Both the position numbers and the translations under genes were made by a program. A stretch of 64,000 nt of DNA from Geodermatophilus siccatus (GTDB taxonomy: Bacteria > Actinomycetota > Actinomycetes > Mycobacteriales > Geodermatophilaceae), in assembly GCF_900103785.1 (NCBI RefSeq), contig NZ_FNHE01000012.1, positions 62,001-126,000 on the forward strand, read 5' to 3'. The notes beneath the pieces are model-generated. The model did not search any database. It was given only the letters and a program-made list of their open reading frames with translations, and was not told where the DNA came from. This document shows positions 50,889-59,113 of the stretch, in pieces (position 1 is the stretch's first letter; each line of letters starts with the position of its first letter).

Positions 50889-51384
50889 AGGCGACGGTGA
50901 CCGTCATCTCCATGCCGGCGGCCCGGTGGGCGCCGACGGAGCAGTAGAAGACGTAGTCGCCCGGCGCGAGGTCGACCTCGAGGGTGGTCGACTCGCCCGG
51001 CTGGAGGACGTCGGTGCCGACCACGTCGTCGCCGTCCTGCTCGACCACGAAGTCGTGCGGCATGTTGCCGGTGTTGGTCACCTCGAAGGTGTAGGTGCCG
51101 GCGCCCAAGGAGTCCTCCGAGAGCTCGATGAACATCTCGCCCTCGGTGACGGCGACCGTCTCGCTCTCGGCCTCCGCGGGAGCACTCGTGGCGGGCGCGG
51201 ACGACGCGGGGGTGCTCGCCTCCGCGCTGCTCGTGGCCGCGCTGCTGGACGGTGCGCTGCTCGACGGTGCGGCGTCCGCGGCGCCCTCGTCCCCGGAGCA
51301 GCCGCTGAGCAGGCCGATGCCGAGGGCCAGGACCAGCGGCGCGGCGTGGCGGGCGGAGCGGGTGGGAGTGGTCGCCTGGGACAC
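50887..51384 (-). CDS. Cupredoxin-like (blue copper) lipoprotein
   Basis: GTG 51384 is eight bases behind AGGAGG. The 165-aa product has a lipoprotein signal (LLSGC, Cys29), a 45-residue Ser/Ala/Pro/Thr linker rich in Ser, then a cupredoxin domain: TYTFEVTNTGNMPHDFVVEQ with His110, and DYVFYCSVGAHRAAGMEMTV with Cys148, His153 and Met158. The H-C-H-M set is the type-1 copper site of plastocyanin/azurin-like proteins. Membrane-anchored electron carrier or copper buffer outside the cell. Partner unknown. Confidence 0.85.
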   Translation of the reverse strand: MSQATTPTRSARHAAPLVLALGIGLLSGCSGDEGAADAAPSSSAPSSSAATSSAEASTPASSAPATSAPAEAESETVAVTEGEMFIELSEDSLGAGTYTFEVTNTGNMPHDFVVEQDGDDVVGTDVLQPGESTTLEVDLAPGDYVFYCSVGAHRAAGMEMTVTVA

Positions 51385-51488
51385 GCGGAACCTCCTGGGA
51401 GCCGACGGGACCCCGCCCCGGCGGCGGCTCCCCGTGGTCCGAGATGCTGCAGGGGTCAAGCACCTCGGGGAACCCCCCGCCCCGGGGA

Positions 51489-52430
51489 TCACGACGACGC
51501 GGGCACTCCCGTCACGCTCCGGCACCAGGCGACCACGCTGGAGCACAGCTCCGGGTCGACCGGACGGCGCAGCTCCTCCCGGTAGTGGCGCAGCGAGGCC
51601 GCGCGCGGCTGCCGGCGCAGTGTGTGCGTCAGGTCGGGGACGCGCCGGACCTCGACCGGTCCGGGCACGGTCGCGGCGAGGACGGCGAGGTCGTCGGCCG
51701 GCACCTGGAGGTCCTTGCCGCCGGTGATGGCCAGGACCGGGACGGTCAGCCGGGCGAGGTCCGTCCGCGGGTCGTGGCGGAGGAACTCGCGGGTCCACCG
51801 CGCGTTGACGCGGACGCCGCCGATCCGTGCCACGTCGCTCGTGGTCGCGAGGATCCTGCGGTGGTTGGCCGCCACCCTCGCCTCCAGGTCGGTGCGCAGC
51901 AGCCGCAGCAGGCCGCGCACCGGCGCGGGGAGCGTGGGCGCGATCTGGCGGGCCTGCCAGCGGAGCAGGTCCGCGCCCGGGGTCGCGCTCATGGCGAGCA
52001 GGACGACGCCGGCCGCCGGGACGCCCTGCCGCCCGCCCGCCCGCCCGGCCAGCGCGGCGGCCAGGACGGCGCCCTCGCTGTGCCCGGCCAGCACGATGCG
52101 GCCGGGGTCCACCTCGGGCCGGGCGAGGAGTGCATCGCGCGTCCGGGCCAGGTCGTCGACGTTGTCGTACAGGCCGGCGGCCCGCCAGTCGCCGGGGCTG
52201 CCGCCCACACCGCGCTTGTCGTAGCGCAGCGAGGCGAGCCCACCCTCGGCCAGGGCGTGCGCCAGTGCCCGGGTGACGTCGAAACGCAGGCGGCGGTGGT
52301 TCGAGTCGCGGTCGAGGGGGCCGGACCCGGCGGCCAGCAGGACCGCGGGCACCGGCGCCGGGGCGTCGGGGAGGGTGAGGGTGCCGGCGAGCGGAGGACT
52401 GCCGGGCACCCGCACCGGTAGCTCGCGCAC
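51489..52430 (-). CDS. Alpha/beta hydrolase (esterase-like)
   Basis: The 313-aa protein from GTG 52430 has LTLPDAPAPVPAVLLAAGSGPLDRDSNHRRL (oxyanion side), ASLRYDKRGVGGSPGD, nucleophile Ser in IVLAGHSEGAVLAAALAG, Asp in VLAITGGKDLQVPADD and His in VPDLTHTLRRQPRA. The RYDKRGVGGS element marks the YqiA/esterase_FrsA-like bacterial group. No signal peptide. It is one base downstream of the small protein at 52432-52779 on the same strand, probably one transcript. Confidence 0.82.
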   Translation of the reverse strand: MRELPVRVPGSPPLAGTLTLPDAPAPVPAVLLAAGSGPLDRDSNHRRLRFDVTRALAHALAEGGLASLRYDKRGVGGSPGDWRAAGLYDNVDDLARTRDALLARPEVDPGRIVLAGHSEGAVLAAALAGRAGGRQGVPAAGVVLLAMSATPGADLLRWQARQIAPTLPAPVRGLLRLLRTDLEARVAANHRRILATTSDVARIGGVRVNARWTREFLRHDPRTDLARLTVPVLAITGGKDLQVPADDLAVLAATVPGPVEVRRVPDLTHTLRRQPRAASLRHYREELRRPVDPELCSSVVAWCRSVTGVPASS

Positions 52431-52431
52431 C

Positions 52432-52779
52432 TCAGCGCGCCGCGGTCAGGGCCCCGGCCACCGCGGCCGGGTCGTCCACCCCGAGCAGGAGGGTGTCGAA
52501 GCGCTGTCCGGTCAGGCGCACCCGCACGGCCGGCCGGCCGCGCCGCACCGAGACCAGGGTCTTCTCCCCCCGCCCCCGCCAGGTGCCGATCAGGCGCAGG
52601 CCGGGGAGCCCGAGGCCGGGCGCGCGCAGCCCGCGGGCGGCGGCCAGGCCGTCCGGGACGACCTCGACACCCTGCACCGCGGACAGGGGGACCTCGAGGT
52701 CGCGGAGCAGGCCGAGGACGCGCTCGGCACGGGTGAGGGAGACGGTCAGGGTCCGGGGTGTCGTGGTCACGGTCGCCAT
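52432..52779 (-). CDS. Conserved hypothetical small protein (PH-like)
   Basis: ATG 52779 gives 115 residues: MATVTTTPRTLTVSLTRAERVLGLLRDLEVPLSAVQGVEV, GLPGLRLIGTWRGRGEKTLVSVRRGRPAVRVRLTGQRFDTLLLGVDDP. The pattern of short strands with V-x-x-V...G-x-W-x-G...R-x-x-P-A-V-R-V resembles bacterial PH/DUF domains found in actinobacterial small proteins. Function unknown. It is divergent from the ArsR-like regulator across 54 bp that hold a TGAGAACG direct repeat, so is likely its target. Confidence 0.75.
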   Translation of the reverse strand: MATVTTTPRTLTVSLTRAERVLGLLRDLEVPLSAVQGVEVVPDGLAAARGLRAPGLGLPGLRLIGTWRGRGEKTLVSVRRGRPAVRVRLTGQRFDTLLLGVDDPAAVAGALTAAR

Positions 52780-52799
52780 GGCATGATCGTTACCTAAGT

Positions 52800-52828
52800 T
52801 GAGAACGATGTCAACGATGAGAACGGTG
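52800..52828. promoter_or_regulatory. Direct repeat in a divergent promoter
   Basis: TGAGAACGATG at 52800-52810 recurs as TGAGAACGGTG at 52818-52828 (10 of 11 matching) in the 54-bp gap between the PH-like gene and the ArsR-like regulator. Eighteen-base spacing of similar sites fits binding of a dimer to each or autorepression of both genes. No dyad of the classical ArsR kind is seen. Confidence 0.4.
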
Positions 52829-52833
52829 GCGTC

Positions 52834-53364
52834 ATGGCGACGGCGGACCTGCTGCTCCACCCGGTGCGGCTGCGGATCGTGCAGGCCTTCCTCGGCGACC
52901 GCACGCTGACCACGGCCGACCTGCGCAGCGAGCTGACCGACGTCCCGGCGGCGACGCTGTACCGGCACGTCGGGGTGCTGGCCGAGGCGGGCGTGCTGGC
53001 CGTGGTGGGGGAGCGGAAGGTGCGTGGCGCAGCCGAGCGCAGCTACCGGCTGGTGACCGGGGCGGCATCGGTCGGCGCCGCGGACGCCGCCGCGATGTCG
53101 GTCGACGAGCACCGGCGGGCCTTCGCCACCTTCGTCGCCGCGCTGCTCGCGGACTTCGACCGGTACGCCGACGCGGCGGCCGGCCCGGGGCTGGACCCGG
53201 CGGCCGACGGGGTCGGCTACCGCCAGGTGGCGCTGTGGCTCGACGACGAGGAGTTCACCGCGCTGGTGACCGAGCTGCGCGCGGTCCTGACCGCGCGGAT
53301 GGCGCTCGAGCCCGACGGCGTGCGCCGGCGGCGGATCGTCAGCCAGGTGTTCCTGCCGGGATGA
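52834..53364 (+). CDS. ArsR-like winged-helix transcriptional regulator
   Basis: The 176-aa protein from ATG 52834 begins MATADLLLHPVRLRIVQAFLGDRTLTTADLRSELTDVPAATLYRHVGVLAEAGVLAVVGERKVRGAAERSYRL, a winged helix of the ArsR/HTH_20 class with the beta-wing GERKVRGAAERSYR. No metal-binding Cys pair is present, so it is not a metal sensor of the SmtB type; the C-terminal 100 residues are helical and probably bind a ligand or dimerise. Divergent from the small PH-like protein. Confidence 0.82.
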   Translation: MATADLLLHPVRLRIVQAFLGDRTLTTADLRSELTDVPAATLYRHVGVLAEAGVLAVVGERKVRGAAERSYRLVTGAASVGAADAAAMSVDEHRRAFATFVAALLADFDRYADAAAGPGLDPAADGVGYRQVALWLDDEEFTALVTELRAVLTARMALEPDGVRRRRIVSQVFLPG

Positions 53365-53395
53365 GGCACGGGGCCGGGCCCCCCGGCCCCGTGCC
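53365..53395. terminator. 14-bp hairpin between convergent genes
   Basis: GGCACGGGGCCGGG (53365-53378) is perfectly complementary to 53382-53395 around a CCC triloop. It starts at the base after the ArsR-like stop and ends three bases before the DoxX-like stop. No U-tract on either side. Confidence 0.8.
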
Positions 53396-53398
53396 GCG

Positions 53399-53899
53399 TC
53401 AGGCGGCGCGCTCGGCGGCCCTGGCGACCTTCTTGTTGGCCTTGGCCAGGGTCTTCGCGGCCTTCCGCACCCGGCGCGGCTCCCGGTCGATCGTCCCGCG
53501 GGTGAGCAGGCCGATGCCGATGCCGAGCAGCCACACGTCCTTGGCCACCGTCAGCCCCTCCTGGGTCGGCGCCAGGCTGCCCGGCTTCCGCATCCCGGGG
53601 GTGTTCAGGTAGAGCCCCAGCAGCCCGCCGGAGAAGGCGGTCAGCGCCGCGCCGGCCACGGCGGTGGGCACGAACGGCGTGAGCAGCGCCGTCCCGACGG
53701 CAATCTCGCTGTAGGCCAGGACCTTGACGAACGTCGCGGGGTCGACGCTCTTGAGGAACGGGTAGGTGCCGGTGGCGAAGCCGTGCAGCCCGGCCGCGGT
53801 GCCCTCGTCGGCGCCGCGCTTGCCCAGGCCGCTGTTGAGGATGAACGCGCCGGCCGAGATGCGGGGCGCGATCTCGGACAGGGTGATGGGCAGTGCCAT
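53399..53899 (-). CDS. DoxX-like membrane protein
   Basis: ATG 53899 follows GGAGCACC. The 166-aa product has three to four hydrophobic helices (ISAGAFILNSGLGKRG; EIAVGTALLTPFVPTAVAGAALTAFSGGLLGLYL; DVWLLGIGIGLL) and a basic C-terminal tail (VRKAAKTLAKANKKVARAAERAA). The RISAGAFILNSGLGKRGADEGTAAGLHGFATGTYPFL N-terminus is the actinobacterial DoxX-like pattern (Gly, Lys and Gly-Asp after helix 1). Members scaffold redox or thiosulfate systems in some species; no partner is here. Cytoplasmic membrane. Confidence 0.8.
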   Translation of the reverse strand: MALPITLSEIAPRISAGAFILNSGLGKRGADEGTAAGLHGFATGTYPFLKSVDPATFVKVLAYSEIAVGTALLTPFVPTAVAGAALTAFSGGLLGLYLNTPGMRKPGSLAPTQEGLTVAKDVWLLGIGIGLLTRGTIDREPRRVRKAAKTLAKANKKVARAAERAA

Positions 53900-54000
53900 G
53901 GTGCTCCTCGCTGGTCGCGGACGGTCAGGACCTGGCCCTCGGTCGGACGGTCCAGTGCCCACCAGCCGGGGCGTCAACCGTCGTTGCCGCCCCGGCCCGG

Positions 54001-55590
54001 TCAGCGCCCGCCGCGGCGGGAGCGTCCGCTGAACGACGCCGCCGAGTGCGTCCCGGCGCGCGCGGCGAGCTCGGCGCGGGTGCGCGCCGGACCCGAGGTC
54101 CGGCCCTGGCCGCGGGCGGACGTCGTCCCGCCGCCGGAAGCGGTGCCGGCCTGGCCGGCGGCACGACCGGAGCCGCTCCCGGACCGGCGGCGCCGGCCGC
54201 CGCCCTGGCCCTGCGGCTGGGGCTCCGGCGCGGCCGCCGGCTCGACGTACGGGGCCGCCGGTCCCGTCAGCGCGCTGATCTCCGCGGCACCGGGGCGGAC
54301 GGCGCTCACCGTCGGGGTGATGCCGGCCTGCCGGGCGAGGGTGCGCACCTCGCCGGCCTGGTCGGGGGTGGAGACCGTGACCACGGTGCCACCGGCGCCG
54401 GCCCGGGCGGTGCGGCCCGAACGGTGCAGGTAGGCCTTGTGCTCGGCCGGCGGGTCGACGTGGACGACCAGCGCGACGTCGTCGACGTGGATGCCGCGCG
54501 CGGCGATGTCGGTGGCGACCAGCACCCGGGTGCTGCCGGTGCTGAACGCCTCGAGGTTGCGCTCGCGGGCGTTCTGGCTGAGGTTGCCGTGCAGGTCGAC
54601 GGCCGGGACGCCGGCCGCGGTGAGCTGCTTGGCGAGCTTCTTGGCCTGGTGCTTGGTGCGGGTGAACAGCACGCTGCGGCCCAGCCCGGAGGCCAGTTCC
54701 CGGACGACGGTCGGCTTGTCGGCGGCCTCCACCCGGAACACGTGGTGGGTCATCGTGGACACCGGCGCGACGGCGGGGTCGACCGAGTGCGTCGTGGGGG
54801 CGGACAGGTAGCGCTTGACCAGCACGTCGACGCCGTTGTCCAGGGTCGCGGAGAACAGCAGCCGCTGGCCGGTGGCCGGGGTGCGGTCCATGAGCCGCTT
54901 GACGCCGGGCAGGAACCCGAGGTCGGCCATGTGGTCGGCCTCGTCCAGGACGGTGATCTCCACGGCGGAGAGGTCGCAGTGGCCCTGGCCGATGAGGTCC
55001 TCGAGCCGGCCGGGGCAGGCGATGAGGACGTCGATGCCGCCGGCCAGCGCCTGCACCTGCGGGTTCTGCCCGACGCCGCCGAAGACGGTGGTCGCCTTCA
55101 TGCCGAGTGCGCGGGCCAGCGGGTCGACGACGGCGAGCACCTGGTTGGCGAGCTCGCGGGTCGGCACCAGCACCAGCGCGCGCGGCCGCTTGGGCTGCCG
55201 GCGGCTGTCGGAGGCGGCCAGCCGGGCGACCAGCGGCAGGCTGAAGGCCAGCGTCTTGCCCGAGCCGGTGCGGCCGCGGCCGAGCACGTCGCGCCCGGCG
55301 AGGGTGTCGGGCAGCGTCGCCACCTGGATCGGGAACGGCGCGGTGATGCCGCTGGCGGCGAGCACCTCGACCAGCGGGGCGGGCACGCCGAGGTCGGCGA
55401 AGGTCGCGTCGGTGGGCAGCACGGTGGCGTCGGAGCCGACGGGGACCACCGTGGGCGCCGGGACGACGGCCGGCCCCTGCTGCTGCTCGGCCTGGGGGGC
55501 GGGGGCGGGACGGCTGCCCCGGCCACGGCCGCCGCGGCGGCGACGGCGGGTGGCCTCGGGGGCAGGGGTGGACGGGTCGTGCGGGGTCAT
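54001..55590 (-). CDS. DEAD-box ATP-dependent RNA helicase
   Basis: The 529-aa protein from ATG 55590 has an Arg/Gly-rich N-terminus, Q motif FADLGVPAPLVEVLAASGITAPFPIQ, Walker A GRGRTGSGKTLAF, Walker B DEADHMADLGF, SAT (FSATLDNG), and motifs IV-VI up to HRSGRTARAG. The C-terminal about 90 residues are Gly/Arg/Pro-rich (QGQGGGRRRRSGSGSGRAAGQ, SFSGRSRRGGR), suitable for RNA binding. Closest type is RhlE/DbpA-like cold- or ribosome-associated helicase. Cytosolic, monocistronic. Confidence 0.92.
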   Translation of the reverse strand: MTPHDPSTPAPEATRRRRRGGRGRGSRPAPAPQAEQQQGPAVVPAPTVVPVGSDATVLPTDATFADLGVPAPLVEVLAASGITAPFPIQVATLPDTLAGRDVLGRGRTGSGKTLAFSLPLVARLAASDSRRQPKRPRALVLVPTRELANQVLAVVDPLARALGMKATTVFGGVGQNPQVQALAGGIDVLIACPGRLEDLIGQGHCDLSAVEITVLDEADHMADLGFLPGVKRLMDRTPATGQRLLFSATLDNGVDVLVKRYLSAPTTHSVDPAVAPVSTMTHHVFRVEAADKPTVVRELASGLGRSVLFTRTKHQAKKLAKQLTAAGVPAVDLHGNLSQNARERNLEAFSTGSTRVLVATDIAARGIHVDDVALVVHVDPPAEHKAYLHRSGRTARAGAGGTVVTVSTPDQAGEVRTLARQAGITPTVSAVRPGAAEISALTGPAAPYVEPAAAPEPQPQGQGGGRRRRSGSGSGRAAGQAGTASGGGTTSARGQGRTSGPARTRAELAARAGTHSAASFSGRSRRGGR

Positions 55591-55809
55591 CGGGTGTTCC
55601 TCGGGCTCGGTTCGCCGTCGGGCGGCCCGGCACCAGCGCGCCGGCAGGCCTGCACGGGGCAGGGCGGCGCACGTCGTCAGCGGGACGTCGGACAGCCGGG
55701 CGCGCCGGGGTGGCGCTGCCGCAGCCCGACGTCGAGTCCCGCGCCCCGGATGGGCAGCAGGGCAACGCCGGTACCTGTACTCAACCAGACGTGGTGGGCG
55801 CGTGTGCCC

Positions 55810-56877
55810 TCAGGCGGGGGAGGGGCCGGTCACACCGCGGCCGCGGTAGCTGCGCCGGTAGGTGCCCGGGGCGACCCCGATGGTGGCCCGCAGGTGCTGG
55901 CGCAGCGACGCCGGCGAGCCGAAGCCGGCCTCGGTGGCGACCCGGTCGATCGGCGCGTCGGTGGACTCCAGCAGCTGCCGCGCCAGCGCGATCCGCTGCC
56001 CGGCCAGCCAGCGCAGCGGCGACAGGCCGGTCTCGTCGCGGAAGCGGCGGGTGAAGGTGCGCACGCTCATCCGGGCGTGGGCGGCGAGGTCGGCCAGCGT
56101 CAGCGGCTCGGCCAGCCGCTCGACGGCCCACGCGCGGGTGGCCGCCGTCCCCGAGTCGCCGATCTCGGGCAGCGGACGCTCGACGAACTGGGTCTGGCCG
56201 CCCTCGCGCCACGGGGCGACGACGTTGCGCCGGGCAACCCGGTTGGCCACCTCGTGGCCGTGGTCGCGGCGGACCAGGTGCAGCAGCAGGTCGATGCCGG
56301 CGGCGTTGCCCGCGGAGGTGAGCACGTCGCCGTCGTCGACGAAGAGCACGCCGGGGTCGAGCCGGACGGCGGGGAACAGGCGGCCGAAGGCCTCGGCGTG
56401 CATCCAGTGCGTGGTGGCCGGGCGCCCGTCGAGCAGGCCGGCGGCGGCGAGCACGAAGGCCCCGGTGCAGATCGACACCAGCCGTGCGTGCCCGGCGGCG
56501 GCCCGCAGCGTCTCGCCGAGACCGTCGGGGAGCGTGCCGTCGGTCATCGCCGGCCCGCCGTGCACCCCCGGGACGACGACCGTGCCGGCGGAGGCCAGCA
56601 GCGAGGCGTCGTGCTCGGGGGTGATCGAGTAGCCGGCCGAGGTGCGCACCGGGCCGCCGTCGAGCGTCGCGACCCGCACGCGGTAGAGCCGGTGCCCGTC
56701 GGCGTCGACGGCGGACTCCAGCAGCCGGTGCGGCAGGCCGAGCTCGAAGGCGATGGAGCCGGGCAGCGCCAGGACGGCGACGTCGTGGACCGGGCCGGGT
56801 GTCCCGGCCGGACCCGGGCCGGGTGTCACGGCCGGACCCGGGCCGGGTGTCACGGCCGGACTCGGGCCTGCTGTCAT
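55810..56877 (-). CDS. GlxA-type AraC family transcriptional regulator
   Basis: ATG 56877 encodes 355 residues. The first 28 are PAVTPGPG repeats encoded by the 24-bp tandem array. Then a DJ-1/PfpI domain: VHDVAVLALPGSIAFELGLPHRLLESA, ITPEHDASLLASAGTVVVPGVHGG and HARLVSICTGAFVLAAAGLLDGRPATTHW with the elbow Cys in ICTGAF. The C-terminal AraC double HTH (about 240-345) has LADLAAHARMSVRTFTRRFRDETGLSPLRWLAGQRIALARQLLES and DRVATEAGFGSPASLRQHLRATIGVAPGTYR. Likely regulates the divergent MFS gene 60 bp away. Confidence 0.9.
   Translation of the reverse strand: MTAGPSPAVTPGPGPAVTPGPGPAGTPGPVHDVAVLALPGSIAFELGLPHRLLESAVDADGHRLYRVRVATLDGGPVRTSAGYSITPEHDASLLASAGTVVVPGVHGGPAMTDGTLPDGLGETLRAAAGHARLVSICTGAFVLAAAGLLDGRPATTHWMHAEAFGRLFPAVRLDPGVLFVDDGDVLTSAGNAAGIDLLLHLVRRDHGHEVANRVARRNVVAPWREGGQTQFVERPLPEIGDSGTAATRAWAVERLAEPLTLADLAAHARMSVRTFTRRFRDETGLSPLRWLAGQRIALARQLLESTDAPIDRVATEAGFGSPASLRQHLRATIGVAPGTYRRSYRGRGVTGPSPA
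56797..56868. repeat. Three 24-bp tandem repeats at the 5' end of the GlxA-like gene
   Basis: Units 56797-56820, 56821-56844 and 56845-56868 are near identical (one or two substitutions), with a partial fourth at 56869-56884 spanning the ATG. Reverse strand, each encodes PAVTPGPG (PAGTPGPG in the copy farthest from the start). The array keeps frame, so copy-number change alters only the flexible N-terminus. Confidence 0.8.
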
Positions 56878-56937
56878 GGCCGGATCCTTGCACGTGTTGG
56901 CCGCCGGGCCACTGTCCGGTCGTCCGCGGCGTCCGCC

Positions 56938-58269
56938 ATGCTCTCCGTCGTGACGAGCACCGCCGCGCCGCGCGCGTACCGCGTCCACCCCGCCTGGTGG
57001 GTCGCCGCGGTGACCTTCCTGGCCCTGGTCGGCGCCGCGGCGTTCCGGGCGGTGCCCGGGGTGCTCATCGAGCCGCTGCGCGCCGAGTTCGGCTGGTCGG
57101 TCACGACGATCTCGGCTGCCGTCGCGGTCAACATGGCGCTGTACGGGCTGACCGCGCCGTTCGCCGCCGCGCTGATGGAGCGCTTCGGCATCCGCCGGGT
57201 CGTCGTCGCGGCGCTGCTGCTGACCGCCACCGGCAGCGGGCTGACCGTCTTCATGACCGCGAGCTGGCAGCTGGTGCTGCTGTGGGGCTTCCTCGTGGGC
57301 CTGGGCACCGGGTCGATGGCGCTGTCGCTGGTGGCGACGGTGACCGGCCGCTGGTTCGTGGCCCGTCGCGGCCTGGTGTCGGGGATCCTCACCGCCGGCG
57401 GGGCGACCGGGCAGCTGGTGTTCCTCCCGCTGGTCGCCTGGGCCGACGCGGCCTGGGGCTGGCGCTCGGCGTCGCTGGGCACCACCGCGGCCGCGCTGGC
57501 CGTCGTCCCCCTGGTGCTGTGGCTGCTGCGCGACCGGCCGCGCGACGTGGGCGTCGTCCCCTACGGCGGGACGGCGGCCGACGACGCCGACCCGGTGCGC
57601 ACCGGCGCCGCGCGGACGGCGCTGCGCGGGCTCCTCTCCGCCGCGCGGACGGTCCCGTTCTGGCTGCTGGCCGGCGGGTTCTTCATCTGCGGGCTGTCGA
57701 CCAACGGGCTGGTGCAGCCGCACTTCATCCCGGCCGCGCACGACCACGGCATGCCGATCACCACGGCGGCCGGGCTGCTCGCCGTCGTCGGGGTGTTCGA
57801 CATCGCCGGGACGGTGCTGTCGGGCTGGCTGACCGACCGCACCGACCCGCGGCTGCTCCTGCTCGCCTACTACGGGCTGCGCGGGCTGTCGCTGTTCCTG
57901 CTGCCGGCTCTCTTCGGGCCCGACCTGCACGTCAGCATGGTCGCCTTCATCGTCTTCTACGGCCTGGACTGGGTGGCCACCGTGCCGCCGACCCTGGCGC
58001 TGTGCCGCGAGTTCTTCGGCCCCCGGGCGCCGGTGGTGTTCGGCTGGGTGTTCGCCTCGCACCAGGTCGGGTCGGCGTTCGCGGCCTTCGGCGGAGGCGT
58101 GATCCGCGACGTGACCGGCTCCTACGACCTGGCCTGGTTCCTCGCCGGCGCGCTGTGCATCGCCGCGGCGGCCATGTCCTTCCTCGTCCCGCGCACCCCG
58201 CAGCCCGCCGTCGGCACGGCGCTGCCGACCGACCGCGAGGAGGCCGCGGCCGCCCAGGCCCACGGCTGA
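56938..58269 (+). CDS. MFS transporter
   Basis: ATG 56938 (GTG 56950 possible) starts a 443-aa protein with 12 helices: AWWVAAVTFLALVGAAAFRAVPGVLIEPLRAEFGWSVTTISAAVAVNMALYGLTAPFAAALMERFGIRRVVV (motif A variant), GRWFVARRGLVSGILTAGGATGQLVFLPLVAWADAAWGWRSA, and LSGWLTDRTDPRLLL. The FGWS...GRWF pattern is of the monocarboxylate/oxalate-formate-type MFS (MCT-like). Divergent from the AraC regulator, which probably controls it. Ends at a short hairpin. C-terminus is acidic. Confidence 0.88.
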   Translation: MLSVVTSTAAPRAYRVHPAWWVAAVTFLALVGAAAFRAVPGVLIEPLRAEFGWSVTTISAAVAVNMALYGLTAPFAAALMERFGIRRVVVAALLLTATGSGLTVFMTASWQLVLLWGFLVGLGTGSMALSLVATVTGRWFVARRGLVSGILTAGGATGQLVFLPLVAWADAAWGWRSASLGTTAAALAVVPLVLWLLRDRPRDVGVVPYGGTAADDADPVRTGAARTALRGLLSAARTVPFWLLAGGFFICGLSTNGLVQPHFIPAAHDHGMPITTAAGLLAVVGVFDIAGTVLSGWLTDRTDPRLLLLAYYGLRGLSLFLLPALFGPDLHVSMVAFIVFYGLDWVATVPPTLALCREFFGPRAPVVFGWVFASHQVGSAFAAFGGGVIRDVTGSYDLAWFLAGALCIAAAAMSFLVPRTPQPAVGTALPTDREEAAAAQAHG

Positions 58270-58270
58270 G

Positions 58271-58287
58271 GGAGGACCCCGTCCTCC
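58271..58287. terminator. Short convergent hairpin
   Basis: GGAGGAC (58271-58277) and GTCCTCC (58281-58287) form a perfect 7-bp stem with CCC loop in the 25-bp gap between the MFS stop and the following leftward gene. Its presence supports the leftward ORF being real. Confidence 0.5.
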
Positions 58288-58294
58288 TCACCGC

Positions 58295-58633
58295 TCACAG
58301 GCTCGCGGCCTGACCCTGCAGGGGGCCGCCCGTCCGCGCGATCCCGGCCGGCTCGGCCCGGTTCCGCTCGGCGGCCAGGCCCTCGGCGAAGCCGTGGGCG
58401 TACCAGAGGGGCGCGTTCAGCCGGAGGCCGCTCGGGGGAGCGCCCGGCCGGTCGGCCCACAGCAGGAGGGCGAACTCCCCGGGCTCGCGACCCCGGCAGG
58501 ACGTCGACCCCGGGCCGACCGGCTCCGCCGGTTCGATGCTCGCGGCGAGACCGCCGTCAGCGTGGCCCAGCGCGTGGGCGAGCTCCAGCAGGGGGAGGTA
58601 GGGCCAGGACTCGGGTGGCCGTCCGGTGCTCAC
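58295..58633 (-). CDS. Hypothetical protein, 112 aa
   Basis: GTG 58633 yields VSTGRPPESWPYLPLLELAHAL, GHADGGLAASIEPAEPVGPGSTSC, RGREPGEFALLLWADRPGAPPSGLRLNAPLWYAHGFAEGLAAERNRAEP. A helix with LELAHALGH and a WADR...NAPLWYAHGFAEGLAAE block look like a real folded domain. No membrane segment. I do not recognise the family. It lies downstream of the SnoaL-like gene on the same strand (65 bp) and is followed by a convergent hairpin. Confidence 0.55.
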   Translation of the reverse strand: MSTGRPPESWPYLPLLELAHALGHADGGLAASIEPAEPVGPGSTSCRGREPGEFALLLWADRPGAPPSGLRLNAPLWYAHGFAEGLAAERNRAEPAGIARTGGPLQGQAASL

Positions 58634-58698
58634 ACCCGTCCGAGCGTCGAGGGCCCCCGACGGATACACCGGAGGGGGACCCCGCTGGGGAGGCCGGC

Positions 58699-59043
58699 CT
58701 ACGCAGTGCGCTCCAGGGAGAGCCGCACCGTCTGGACCCGGATCGCGTCGTCCGCGAAGACGAAGGTGTCGACGCCTTCCGCCCGGGCCTTCTCGGCGAC
58801 CGCCGTCCACTCGATCAGCAGCACGTCCCCCTCGAACACCTGGGTGGGCACCTCCCAGGTGGCGTCCGGGAGGTCACCGAGCAGGGACGTGAACACCTGC
58901 CGGATCCCGTCCCTGCCCCGGGTGACGCCCTCGGGGGTGACGAGGACCGCGTCCTCGGCGTAGTCGGCGACGACGGCGTCGAGGTCGCCTGCACCGACCG
59001 CGGCCACGTGGTGCCGGAAGATCTCCTGCGGTGTACGGGCCAT
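58699..59043 (-). CDS. SnoaL-like (nuclear transport factor 2) protein
   Basis: ATG 59043 follows GGGAGGA. The 114-aa product is a compact NTF2/SnoaL domain: IFRHHVAAVGAGDLDAVVADYAEDAVLVTPEGVTRGRDGIRQVFTSLLG, then VPTQVFEGDVLLIEWTAVAEKARAEGVDTFVFADDAIRVQTVRLSLE. Often an isomerase, hydrolase or polyketide cyclase-like small protein. Lies 70 bp after the GMC gene in the same direction, so may be co-transcribed with the alcohol/aldehyde module; its substrate is unknown. Confidence 0.82.
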   Translation of the reverse strand: MARTPQEIFRHHVAAVGAGDLDAVVADYAEDAVLVTPEGVTRGRDGIRQVFTSLLGDLPDATWEVPTQVFEGDVLLIEWTAVAEKARAEGVDTFVFADDAIRVQTVRLSLERTA

Positions 59044-59113
59044 GTGTTCCTCCCGGGGTTCCTCTCCGGTCGGGAGCGAGCATGCCCCGGGAGCGTGCCG
59101 GCGGGCAGGGTCT

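Noticed and set aside
53893..56930. Very long forward frame leading into the MFS gene
   Set aside because: It is the shadow of the helicase and GlxA-type genes on the other strand; only the part from ATG 56938 has membrane-protein character.
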